DNA from: an uncultured Ruminiclostridium sp.
GTDB taxonomy: Bacteria > Bacillota > Clostridia > Oscillospirales > Ruminococcaceae
Assembly (NCBI GenBank): GCA_949878745.1
Contig: CATLBH010000006.1
Span: 1-64,000, forward strand
Direction: 5' to 3'
DNA length: 64,000 nt
Both the position numbers and the translations under genes were made by a program. Below the pieces are notes generated by a model. That model did no database searches. It saw only the letters and a program-made list of their open reading frames with translations, and was not told the DNA's origin. Below, in pieces: positions 17,060 through 24,369 of the stretch. Numbering within the stretch: the first letter of the stretch is position 1; each line of letters begins with the position of its first letter.

Positions 17060-18328
17060 TTATTCTCCGTCTTTCCAGCGATATTTTCTTAAAATAATTC
17101 CGAATATTACACAAACCGCCACTCCCGCAATTCCGATACAGAAAAACAAAAACGCCGATCCGGAACCCTTACCCGTTCCGAACAGCAAATGCATTCTTTC
17201 ATTGACCGTTTTCGCCATAAACGGTTCAAACACTTTGTCTACCAAAAGACCTCCCAAAAAGAAGCCCACCGGTATCGTAAAGAACTGAAGCGTATTGCGG
17301 CAGGAAAAAATGCGCCCCTGCATTGCCTCAGGTATCGTCTTGCGGAAAATCACGTCCATATTCGCGTTCATAAAGGGGATGGCGATCCACCCCAAAACCG
17401 CTCCCACACACCACAAAAAAATACCGTTTCCGAAAGCGAGAAGGAAATTTTCGGTGCTCATTGATATGAACAATGCCGTACATATGGCGCGAACTCTGTT
17501 TTTCGGCGGAGGCATAACAGCCGCAAGGGCGCTTCCCAGAAGAGAAGCTATGCCTACACAGGTATTCACGATACCCAGCGCCGTTTCCCCGCTCTTTGAA
17601 ATGACCATTGCGGGAAGCGCCGCGTCATATACGGAAGCGACAAGATTTATACACGCCAGAAACAGAATCAGCTTTAAAATCAGCGGATTTTTCCTTAACC
17701 ACATCAAACCCACGCCCGCCGAAACAAAAAGCAATTCCCTTTTCTCTTCGCCCTTCGGAGCCTCCGGTATGCGAATAAAAATAAGCGTAAGAAACGCCAC
17801 GGCGAATGTCGCCAAATCCACCGCGATAACCGTATCTATCCCCGAAAGGGTAAAAAGGGCCGTGGCGATAACCGGCGTTAAAATCGAATTAAGGGATTGA
17901 GAAAAGGAACGTAAACCGCTTGTGAACTGATAATGCTTTTCGGGTATCAGCATTGTCGCGGCAACCTCCGCCGCAGGCTGCTGAACGGTATTCATAAGTC
18001 CGCTCAGCGCGTTTATCAAATATAAATGCCAGATTTCAAGGCTGTCGGTTTTTATGAGCACAAAAACGACTGCCGTACTCAGTGCCGCCGCAAGATCGCA
18101 AAAAAGCATGATCTTTTTCTTGTTCCATCTGTCGCTGAGAGCGCCCGCAAAAATGCTCATAATCACATATGGGGCGTATGAGCAAATTGTGAGCAGGGCG
18201 GTTTTCAGCGCCGAACCGCTCTGAACGTAAAGCCAGAGTACAAGCGAATAACCGGTAAGTCCGCTCCCCAAAGCGGAAAAAGACTGAGTGCCCCAAAGTA
18301 AGATATACGTTTTTAAACTTTTTTTCAT
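17060..18328 (-). CDS. MFS efflux transporter
   Basis: A 422-residue major facilitator with about 12 membrane helices. The loop 2-3 motif SDRWNKKKIM (a GxxxDRxxRR variant) is present, and the N-terminus is like the macrolide-efflux (Mef) branch. The substrate cannot be read from the sequence; drug or metabolite export is likely. The ATG is preceded by GAAGGAGCAAAG. The leader upstream contains a long wobble-paired stem (see 18376-18481) that might regulate expression. Confidence 0.85.
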   Translation of the reverse strand: MKKSLKTYILLWGTQSFSALGSGLTGYSLVLWLYVQSGSALKTALLTICSYAPYVIMSIFAGALSDRWNKKKIMLFCDLAAALSTAVVFVLIKTDSLEIWHLYLINALSGLMNTVQQPAAEVAATMLIPEKHYQFTSGLRSFSQSLNSILTPVIATALFTLSGIDTVIAVDLATFAVAFLTLIFIRIPEAPKGEEKRELLFVSAGVGLMWLRKNPLILKLILFLACINLVASVYDAALPAMVISKSGETALGIVNTCVGIASLLGSALAAVMPPPKNRVRAICTALFISMSTENFLLAFGNGIFLWCVGAVLGWIAIPFMNANMDVIFRKTIPEAMQGRIFSCRNTLQFFTIPVGFFLGGLLVDKVFEPFMAKTVNERMHLLFGTGKGSGSAFLFFCIGIAGVAVCVIFGIILRKYRWKDGE

Positions 18329-18375
18329 AATAACTTTGCTCCTTCAAATAAAAATAATTTTAATTTTTACCGAAA

Positions 18376-18481
18376 GCGCAAAGTCCGAGGACATTGACAT
18401 TCAGAATCTGCCCACATACCTTTCCTATGCGGACAAATATTCATTTGTCCTCCGCGCAGCGTCCTCAAACCTTGCGCGGAG
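18376..18481 (-). other. Candidate structured leader of the MFS gene
   Basis: Read as minus-strand RNA, GCGCAAGGUUUGAGGAC (18477-18461) pairs with GUCCUCGGACUUUGCGC (18392-18376) over 17 bp with three G-U pairs. The same DNA read on the plus strand would have three A-C mismatches, which favours a minus-strand RNA. Inside lie the hairpins CTCCGCGCA/TGCGCGGAG and GGACAAAT/ATTTGTCC; the first would compete with the long stem. Part of it (CCTTTCCTATGCGGACA) resembles the end of family A, so it may instead be a decayed repeat. Confidence 0.35.
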
Positions 18482-18522
18482 CTTTTACAATACAAAGCAT
18501 TTTAACTTTACCTCCGTTTCTA

Positions 18523-18708
18523 AGGAACCACTGATTAATACTAATCCCTCTTTAAACTGTTGGATTAGTGTTTCGGGGGCAATCCCTTTTTAAACTGTGG
18601 GTATTACGTCAGTTTAAAAAGGGATTGGTATAAAACACAATCGCCCCGTTCAAATCAGCGTACTCACACAGCTGATTGTGTTGCGCTACGCTTTAATCAG
18701 AGGTTTCC
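18523..18708. repeat. Family E palindromic element E2, carrying element H2 inside
   Basis: Its ends AGGAACCACTGATTAA and TTAATCAGAGGTTTCC are inverted repeats, with inner arms AACACAATC/GATTGTGTT. It is flanked by TA (18521-18522, 18709-18710). H2 sits within the left arm. The right TA plus the terminal base form the TAG stop of the antiporter gene. Confidence 0.65.
18539..18630 (+). repeat. Family H two-hairpin element H2
   Basis: Hairpin 1 is CTAATCC..GGATTAG, the linker is TGTTTCGGGGGC, and hairpin 2 is AATCCCTTTTTAAACTG..CAGTTTAAAAAGGGATT. TA occurs at both ends. Inserted in E2. Confidence 0.7.
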
Positions 18709-19712
18709 TAAATAAATAAATAAGTGAAATACCCAGCGTAACAGACAAGCATTATAGCTCCGCCCAATCGGGAAATACGCTTATTTTTAAGCACCGACAG
18801 CAGTAAAATCGCGGCGGCGGCTATCGCCACCACGGAATCCGCGATAAAATTATCAGCAAAAGCTATGGGAGAAGGGGAAACAAGTGCGGAAATTCCAACC
18901 ACAAATAAAATATTGAATATATTGCTTCCTATGATATTTCCAATAGCAATATCCGCTTTCTTTTTCCTTGCCGCCTGAATACAGGTTACAAGCTCGGGCA
19001 AAGAGGTGCCGAAGGCTACTACCGTAAGCCCGATAATTCGATCCTCTATACCTATCGCCTCCGCTATCCTTGTGGCTCCGCCGACGGTAAAATCACTGCC
19101 CAAAACTATCATAACAAGACCAAGCAGTACAATAAGCAGCATTTTGGGTACGGAAGCGTTTTCGTCAATTTCGGGAACATCGTCCATAAGAGAATTGTCC
19201 CCTGATTTTGACAGCTTTATCAGATAAATCATAAACACCGCAAAAAGAAGAATGAATATGAACCCGTCCATACGGCCGAGACTGTTTTCCAATACCCCCA
19301 GCAAAAGCAGCACGGCGGTTATCAATATCACAAAAGGGATCTCATAACGGAGAGTCGTTTTTTTAACAGGCAATTTGCATATAACGGAAGAAATTCCCAG
19401 AATGAGCAGTATGTTCATAATATTGCTGCCTATAACGTTACCGACCGCTATCCCAGCATTGTTCTGAAAAGCGGAGGTAATACTTATGGCGGCTTCGGGA
19501 GCGCTTGTTCCGAAGGCGACCACGGTAAGACCGATCACAATCAGCGGCATCTTCAGTCTGGCGGCGATCTGAGACGCGCCGTCCACAAACATATCCGCTC
19601 CCTTTATAAGTCCCCAGAAGCCAAGCACAAGGAACACTACAGAAACGATTACCGACGCCGGAATACTGTTACCGAACCAATTGGAAAAGAGATTTAAAAT
19701 ATAATCGGACAT
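18708..19712 (-). CDS. Calcium/sodium antiporter (CaCA family, YrbG-like)
   Basis: A membrane exchanger of about 334 residues with ten predicted helices in two inverted repeats. Both alpha-repeat signatures are visible: VVAFGTSAPEAAISITSAF and VVAFGTSLPELVTCIQAA, each followed by GNVIGSN/GNIIGSN. It would extrude calcium using the sodium gradient. The ORF track begins at 19739; ATG 19712 follows AAGGAGAG and is preferred. Its last codon, TAG, is completed by the end of element E2. Confidence 0.9.
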   Translation of the reverse strand: MSDYILNLFSNWFGNSIPASVIVSVVFLVLGFWGLIKGADMFVDGASQIAARLKMPLIVIGLTVVAFGTSAPEAAISITSAFQNNAGIAVGNVIGSNIMNILLILGISSVICKLPVKKTTLRYEIPFVILITAVLLLLGVLENSLGRMDGFIFILLFAVFMIYLIKLSKSGDNSLMDDVPEIDENASVPKMLLIVLLGLVMIVLGSDFTVGGATRIAEAIGIEDRIIGLTVVAFGTSLPELVTCIQAARKKKADIAIGNIIGSNIFNILFVVGISALVSPSPIAFADNFIADSVVAIAAAAILLLSVLKNKRISRLGGAIMLVCYAGYFTYLFI

Positions 19713-19779
19713 ACGCTCTCCTTCTTGGCGTCGCCGCAAATCTTTTCCGCGGTTCCGTCTTATTATTTATTACAGTTTT

Positions 19780-21189
19780 TTATTTGGCGCGATTTCTTTT
19801 TTTGTGCTGCCTGCGTATTTCTTTGGCGGCATTGTACCTCGCCGCGGCCGCTTTTTCCGCCTTGCGTCGGTTTTGCTTTTCTTCCTTGGTTACCCGCTTC
19901 GCCTTAACCGAAACCCTGCGCTTGGGACGCGGCGATCTCTTTCCGAAAACGGGATCGCCGTACTGCGCTCTGTATGCTTTTTTTACGCTTCTGGGCGATT
20001 TTTTGTACATCCGTTTCAGATTGTATTCCTTTATGGCCTCATCGTAAATCGCGAGAAGCTTTTCGGCTATTGTCTGCGCTCCGGAAGATACAATGGCTTT
20101 TCTCGCGTTTTCCTTGAATTTTTCAAGTTCTTCAAAGGAAAGAGACTTAAGGCGCTTCATATGGGCGTACATTTCGTCGGCGTTTCTGAAATAAAATCCG
20201 CTAACCCCTTCCTCTATCTGGTCGGCGTTAAGCTCGTCGCGAATCGTAAGCACGGGCATACCCGTAGCCATACCCTCCATCATCGAAATGGAATGACATT
20301 CGGTAAGCGACGCGGTGATATAACAGTCGCAGGAAGCGTAGAAAGGCGGAATCTCGGAATGCTCCACCCGTCCCGAAAACTTTACCGTATCATCTATGTT
20401 CAAGGCTTTGGACAATGCCTCGTATTCCTCCAGTTGAGGCCCTCCGCCTATGAGGAAAAGCTTCATACCGTCGTCGGGCTTTACGTTTTTTGCCCAATAT
20501 TTAAGAAGGGTGTCTATGTTCTTTTCCTGTCCCATACGCCCGCAAAAGCAGAACACCAGGTCGTTTTCGCAAAATCCGTACTTTTCCCGTATTTCCTTCA
20601 CCTTATCCTTTGAAACGGTATGTCGGTTAAACACCTCAACCTCCACCGAATTCGGAATAACGGTCACGGGCTTGTCCACATGGCATCTCTTAAAATATTC
20701 CTCCACCTTTTTGGAGGGACCCGTCAGCGCGCTCGCCGAATCCGCGAGTATTTTGGCGTACTTATGGCTGGCGGAGGTGAGAAACTTGTGCAGAAGCTCA
20801 TTATTTGCCACATAATATACATAATCGTCATACATAGTGTGCATCGTATATACCAAAGGGATCTTAAGCGCTTTGGCAATAAGAACTCCCGATAAGCCTA
20901 TGCCGAATTCGTTGTGAATATGGATAATATCGGGATTAAAATCCTTTATCATTCTGAGTCTGTCGGCGCTTATCGGTGAAGCTATATCGTAACCGTATAT
21001 TTTTTCAAGCTTTACCGCAGGGCAATACAATATATCCTTTGAAGCCTGAGTCTTTTTTACGTTTGAATCGGCGGTAACCACTATCGCCTTGTGACCCAAT
21101 AGCTCCAATCCTTCCTTTAATGTCTTTACGTGGGTTACTACCCCGTTTACGGCGGGTAAATAAGTTTCCGTAAAAATCGCTACTCTCAT
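19780..21189 (-). CDS. GT4 glycosyltransferase with basic C-terminal tail
   Basis: A 469-residue GT-B fold transferase of the diacylglycerol glucosyltransferase type. MRVAIFTETYLPAVNGV opens the acceptor domain; FCGRMGQEKNIDTLL and ECHSISMMEGMATGMPV (EX7E) belong to the donor domain. It probably adds sugar to membrane lipid to make glycolipid. Unusually, the last 75 or so residues are Lys/Arg-rich (KKSPRSVKKAYR, KRRVSVKAKRVTKEEKQNRRK), which could hold it on acidic membranes. The ATG has only a weak upstream AGGAGCAG site. A structured RNA candidate lies just upstream. Confidence 0.85.
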   Translation of the reverse strand: MRVAIFTETYLPAVNGVVTHVKTLKEGLELLGHKAIVVTADSNVKKTQASKDILYCPAVKLEKIYGYDIASPISADRLRMIKDFNPDIIHIHNEFGIGLSGVLIAKALKIPLVYTMHTMYDDYVYYVANNELLHKFLTSASHKYAKILADSASALTGPSKKVEEYFKRCHVDKPVTVIPNSVEVEVFNRHTVSKDKVKEIREKYGFCENDLVFCFCGRMGQEKNIDTLLKYWAKNVKPDDGMKLFLIGGGPQLEEYEALSKALNIDDTVKFSGRVEHSEIPPFYASCDCYITASLTECHSISMMEGMATGMPVLTIRDELNADQIEEGVSGFYFRNADEMYAHMKRLKSLSFEELEKFKENARKAIVSSGAQTIAEKLLAIYDEAIKEYNLKRMYKKSPRSVKKAYRAQYGDPVFGKRSPRPKRRVSVKAKRVTKEEKQNRRKAEKAAAARYNAAKEIRRQHKKRNRAK

Positions 21190-21299
21190 ATACTGCTCCT
21201 GTCATTTGTCGTCTGTTGTTTATAAAATTTGTAAAGGGGCTGTAAAAAACAATCAATTCTTTTTTCGCTTCCTTTTTGTGATACAAAATGGGGGAATTG

Positions 21300-21416
21300 A
21301 AAAAAAGTCTGGTGAACTGTTTTTCAAGAGGGAAAGCCCTGCAAGAGAAGGCTTCCCCTGCTTCGATAAGCACAGGTTTCCCTTCGGGGTTATCCACGAA
21401 TGGTAAAGACTTTTTT
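21300..21416 (-). ncRNA. Candidate structured RNA or leader upstream of the GT4 gene
   Basis: On the minus strand a closing stem AAAAAAGUCU/AGACUUUUUU encloses CCCGAAGGG, a CCUGUGCUU..AAGCAGG hairpin and GGGGAAGCC..GGCUUUCCC. The 3' arm ends in a U-run like an intrinsic terminator. A promoter lies just upstream and the GT4 start is about 110 bases downstream. It could be a free small RNA or a leader with an attenuator. I could not match it to a known riboswitch, 6S or SRP RNA by eye. Confidence 0.42.
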
Positions 21417-21446
21417 ACTGCTCCTTGTAATTTTCCTTTTTATATA

Positions 21447-21475
21447 ATTTTACACTATTTTTAGAAAAATATCAA
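21447..21475 (-). promoter_or_regulatory. Promoter ahead of the structured RNA/GT4 gene
   Basis: Minus strand TTGATA, 17-bp spacer, TAAAAT. The rest of the 21.19-21.6 kb gap is AT-rich and featureless. Confidence 0.6.
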
Positions 21476-21604
21476 TAGTTTATCGAACGTTTGATATTTT
21501 ATATTTTATAAAATCGACAAAATATATTACATCCTCAAAAAAACCGCGCAAAGGCAAAGCCCCGCACGGAAATTTTTCAGCTTATAATCAGTTATAATCA
21601 GTAA

Positions 21605-22759
21605 TTAAAACGCCTTTTTATAAATTTCAAGAATTTCTTCGGGCGAAGTGGTTCTCGGGTTTCCTCCCGTGCAGACGTCGTTGTACGCCGCTACGGAAAG
21701 AGCCTGAAGATCCTCTTCCTTAACGCCGATCTCGGACAGCTTCTGAGGAATATTTATGGAAACAGAAAGTTCGCGTATAGCGTCGATCGCCGCCTTTACG
21801 CATTCGTCATCGGACATTTTCTTGGTGTGCTTTATGCCCATCGCCTTCGCGATTCCTCTGAATTTGGGTTTAGCGGGACTTTCGGCGTTATATTCCAGAA
21901 CATAGGGGAGAAGCAGGGCGTTGGCAACGCCGTGGGGGGTATCATAGAAAGCTCCTAAGGGGTGAGCCATGGAGTGAACTATACCAAGACCGACGTTTGA
22001 GAATCCCATTCCCGCTATGTATTGAGCAAGCGCCATTGTATCTCTTGCCTTGGGGTCGCCGTTAACGCTGTCGTAAAGGCTCTCGTGAATAAGCTCTATA
22101 GCCTTGACCTCAACCATATCGGACATTTCCCACGCGCCGAGGGTGATATAACCCTCCACGGCGTGTGTCAAAGCGTCCATACCCGTAGAAGCGCAAAGTC
22201 CCTTGGGCATACCCATCATAAGATCGCTATCCACAATAGCCACAACGGGAATATCGTGAGGATCGACGCAAACCATTTTCTTTTTGTTGACCTCATCGGT
22301 AATGACATAATTTATGGTTACCTCGGCGGCCGTTCCCGACGTGGTGGGAAGAGCGATAAGAGGAACGCTCTTGTTTTTGGTGGGAGCGACTCCTTCAAGA
22401 GATACAACATCGGAATATTCGGGATTAGCAATGATTATTCCTATACCCTTTGCGGTATCCATAACCGAACCGCCGCCTACCGCCACAAGAGCGTCCGCAC
22501 CGCAGTCCTTAAAGAGCTTTACTCCGTCCTGAACATTCTTCACCGTGGGATTGGCCTTGACCTCGCTGTAAGTATCGTAAGCTATCCCGGCCTTATCCAT
22601 AACATCCGTCACCATTTTGGCAACGCCGCACTCCAGAAGCACCTTGTCCGTAACAAAAAGTATCTTCCCGAATCCGCGCGCCTTTATCTCGTCCGCCAGG
22701 CTTTCTCGAGCGCCCGCTCCGAAATATGAGGTTTCGTTTAACACAAATCTGTTTGCCAT
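21605..22759 (-). CDS. fucO: Lactaldehyde reductase / 1,2-propanediol oxidoreductase
   Basis: A group III iron-dependent alcohol dehydrogenase of 384 residues that reduces L-lactaldehyde to 1,2-propanediol at the end of fucose and rhamnose breakdown. It matches E. coli FucO along its length as far as I remember that sequence: NETSYFGAGA at the start, GGGSVMDTAKGIGI (NAD loop), TTSGTAAEVTINYVITDE, and the metal-binding histidines in GMDALTHAVEGY and GIVHSMAHPLGAFYDTPHG. It is a single gene with its own promoter and GGAGGG ribosome site. fucI is 9 kb away in another operon. Confidence 0.92.
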   Translation of the reverse strand: MANRFVLNETSYFGAGARESLADEIKARGFGKILFVTDKVLLECGVAKMVTDVMDKAGIAYDTYSEVKANPTVKNVQDGVKLFKDCGADALVAVGGGSVMDTAKGIGIIIANPEYSDVVSLEGVAPTKNKSVPLIALPTTSGTAAEVTINYVITDEVNKKKMVCVDPHDIPVVAIVDSDLMMGMPKGLCASTGMDALTHAVEGYITLGAWEMSDMVEVKAIELIHESLYDSVNGDPKARDTMALAQYIAGMGFSNVGLGIVHSMAHPLGAFYDTPHGVANALLLPYVLEYNAESPAKPKFRGIAKAMGIKHTKKMSDDECVKAAIDAIRELSVSINIPQKLSEIGVKEEDLQALSVAAYNDVCTGGNPRTTSPEEILEIYKKAF

Positions 22760-22794
22760 AGTATCCCTCCGAAAATAAAATTTTTAACGATAAA

Positions 22795-22823
22795 ATTATA
22801 ACCTATATTTTGGAAATAATCAA
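22795..22823 (-). promoter_or_regulatory. Promoter of fucO
   Basis: Minus strand TTGATT, 17-bp spacer, TATAAT, 36 bp before the fucO ATG. Confidence 0.7.
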
Positions 22824-22857
22824 GAGGTTATTGTAAAATTTAAATAAATTTACTTTT

Positions 22858-23256
22858 TTACTTTTCCGAAAGCCCGATCATTTTCTCTATGCTCTCCAAC
22901 GGAAAAGGAGGAAGCGCAAGCGGCTTCAGCGCTATGGACAGCAGCTTGACCGGACTATCATCCGACGCAATACGGTTGGAGCTGAGATGTCCGCAGCTTC
23001 GGCAGCGGTGTATTATCGCCCATTCCCCGTCCCTTCTCACCCAAACGCCGATAGCGTCCATTATTCCGCCGCAGTCTGCCGCCCTGTCGCCTGGAACGTT
23101 GTCAAGATGAACGCTGGAAAGACAGTGGGGGCAATGATTGCGGTGACGGCTTCCCGCGCCGGCGTATGTTATATTCCTCCCGCACGCCGCGCATACAAAG
23201 CTTTCTTCCGTATTTTTTATATTTTCATTTTCATAATTAAAACGTTTGTACTTCAT
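22858..23256 (-). CDS. RNHCP-domain zinc protein
   Basis: A 132-residue protein named for the RNHCP motif, seen here as SRHRNHCPHCLSS. It has three zinc-type cysteine pairs (CAAC, CPHC, CRSC), so it probably binds one or two zinc ions. The family is widespread in Firmicutes, with no proven function; nucleic-acid binding or ribosome association is only a guess. The ATG follows an excellent AAGGAGG. About 330 bases separate it from the upstream HPr-like gene; this leader region contains a terminator and a pseudoknot-like element. Confidence 0.85.
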   Translation of the reverse strand: MKYKRFNYENENIKNTEESFVCAACGRNITYAGAGSRHRNHCPHCLSSVHLDNVPGDRAADCGGIMDAIGVWVRRDGEWAIIHRCRSCGHLSSNRIASDDSPVKLLSIALKPLALPPFPLESIEKMIGLSEK

Positions 23257-23312
23257 TGGTTTTACCTCCTTAAAATATCAGAACATACCGAAACCTGAAA
23301 AAACCGTCCTGT

Positions 23313-23355
23313 GGGAGGTCTCACGTGTAAACTTTTGCTAAGCCTCCCGCGTGAG
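23313..23355 (-). promoter_or_regulatory. Pseudoknot-like element upstream of the RNHCP gene
   Basis: On the minus strand the blocks run CUCACG, GGGAGG, 17-nt spacer, CGUGAG, CCUCCC. The first pairs with the third and the second with the fourth, the interleaved order of a pseudoknot or of competing hairpins. A GGACGGUUUUUU stretch follows. It lies 57 bases before the start codon. No riboswitch class was recognised. Confidence 0.4.
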
Positions 23356-23447
23356 TAAAACCGCCGATTGTTTCATATTCCTCAAAAACACAGCTCCTTT
23401 CATTACTGTTTATTACAATATAATTACAACACCATATAGCAAAAAGC

Positions 23448-23488
23448 AAAAAAATCGGACACAAAGCACAACGCCCTGTTTCCGATTT
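23448..23488 (-). terminator. Terminator of the proximal HPr-like gene
   Basis: Minus-strand hairpin AAATCGGAAACA / TGTGTCCGATTT followed directly by a T7 run. Confidence 0.75.
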
Positions 23489-23587
23489 GAAGTTATATCA
23501 GAGTTGCAAGCAAAAAGTGTACGCCGAAAAAACGATCCCTAATGCCGAAAACCGAAATTATCAATCCACGGCAGCGTGAAACGCCGA

Positions 23588-23818
23588 TCAGCCTACAATG
23601 TAATCCGCCAAATCGCCCTTAATAACATCGGCGTTATCCGTGTGAGCCTTCATAACCAGCTCCTTGGAAAGGTCGATGCTGAAAATACCCATAATGGATT
23701 TAGCGTCAATTGCGTATCTGCCTGAAATGAGATCCACGTCAAAATCATACTTGGACACTGCGTTAACAAATTTCTTGACATCATTGATGGTGCTGATTTT
23801 TACCTTGTACTCAACCAT
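23588..23818 (-). CDS. HPr-like protein without the active-site histidine (copy 1)
   Basis: A 76-residue HPr fold. Family HPr carries a phosphorylated His15 in a G-x-H-A-R-P motif and Ser46 in KSIMG. Here the serine-type motif is kept (AIDAKSIMGIFSID) but the first motif reads ISTINDVKKFVN with no histidine, so it cannot relay phosphate in the normal PTS. The ORF track starts at 23908; ATG 23818 after AAGGAGG is correct. It is a neighbour of a second such gene (copy 2), with its own promoter and terminator. A regulatory partner role is inferred. Confidence 0.85.
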   Translation of the reverse strand: MVEYKVKISTINDVKKFVNAVSKYDFDVDLISGRYAIDAKSIMGIFSIDLSKELVMKAHTDNADVIKGDLADYIVG

Positions 23819-23879
23819 AACAAAATCCTCCTTGTTGTACGGCAAACGCCGCCCTTCGCCGCGCCGCCTTGATGATTTA

Positions 23880-23908
23880 ATAGTAACAAATTTTCGGAAA
23901 AAAATCAA
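23880..23908 (-). promoter_or_regulatory. Promoter of HPr-like copy 1
   Basis: Minus strand TTGATT, 17-bp spacer, TACTAT. Confidence 0.55.
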
Positions 23909-23948
23909 GTGATTTAAGTAATTTTTTTCTCAAAACGCTTATTTTTGG

Positions 23949-24179
23949 TTAATCTACCAAAAATTTGCCTATTCTCGTAAGATAATCCTTATAATTATCC
24001 GAATGTATTATAAGATCGATATCCGTATTTGTGTCAAAAGTGAAAAGACCCATGATGCTCTTTGCGTTCACGATATAATTCCCTTTCGCAACGTCTATGG
24101 GATAATCGAAACCGCAGGTTATTCTGTTGAATTCTTTCATATCCTCAAAAGAATGAAGTGAAATTTTTACGCTTTTCAT
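23949..24179 (-). CDS. HPr-like protein without the active-site histidine (copy 2)
   Basis: A 76-residue paralog of the downstream gene. The Ser46-type motif VNAKSIMGLFTFD is intact, while the region of His15 reads LHSFEDMKEFN: its only histidine (LHSF) lies a few positions before the expected site and lacks the ARP context. Thus phosphocarrier activity is doubtful. It is transcribed divergently from mtaB from its own promoter. Two adjacent degenerate copies of the same length suggest a duplicated regulatory protein, perhaps contacting CcpA-like or other HPr targets. Confidence 0.82.
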   Translation of the reverse strand: MKSVKISLHSFEDMKEFNRITCGFDYPIDVAKGNYIVNAKSIMGLFTFDTNTDIDLIIHSDNYKDYLTRIGKFLVD

Positions 24180-24229
24180 AATTCATACGCCTCTTTGATT
24201 TTCTTTATCCGGAGTTACTCACATAAAAG

Positions 24230-24258
24230 ATTATAGTATCAGTTTTTGTCAAAGTCAA
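24230..24258 (-). promoter_or_regulatory. Promoter of HPr-like copy 2
   Basis: Minus strand TTGACT, 17-bp spacer, TATAAT. Confidence 0.7.
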
Positions 24259-24285
24259 GCACCTTTTAATTTTTTCATAAAAAAA

Positions 24286-24314
24286 TTGAAATTTTTTTCA
24301 AAATAATGTATAAT
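24286..24314 (+). promoter_or_regulatory. Promoter of mtaB
   Basis: TTGAAA, 17-bp spacer, TATAAT, 55 bp before the mtaB start; divergent from the HPr-like promoter 27 bp away. Confidence 0.72.
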
Positions 24315-24369
24315 AGGTAGACAGACAAATACTTTTTTGTAAATTTTAAACAAACACAGGAAAAAAACA

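Noticed and set aside
21206-21406. 66-residue ORF within the structured region upstream of GT4
   Set aside because: Base-pairing explains the region better; no ribosome site and no family.
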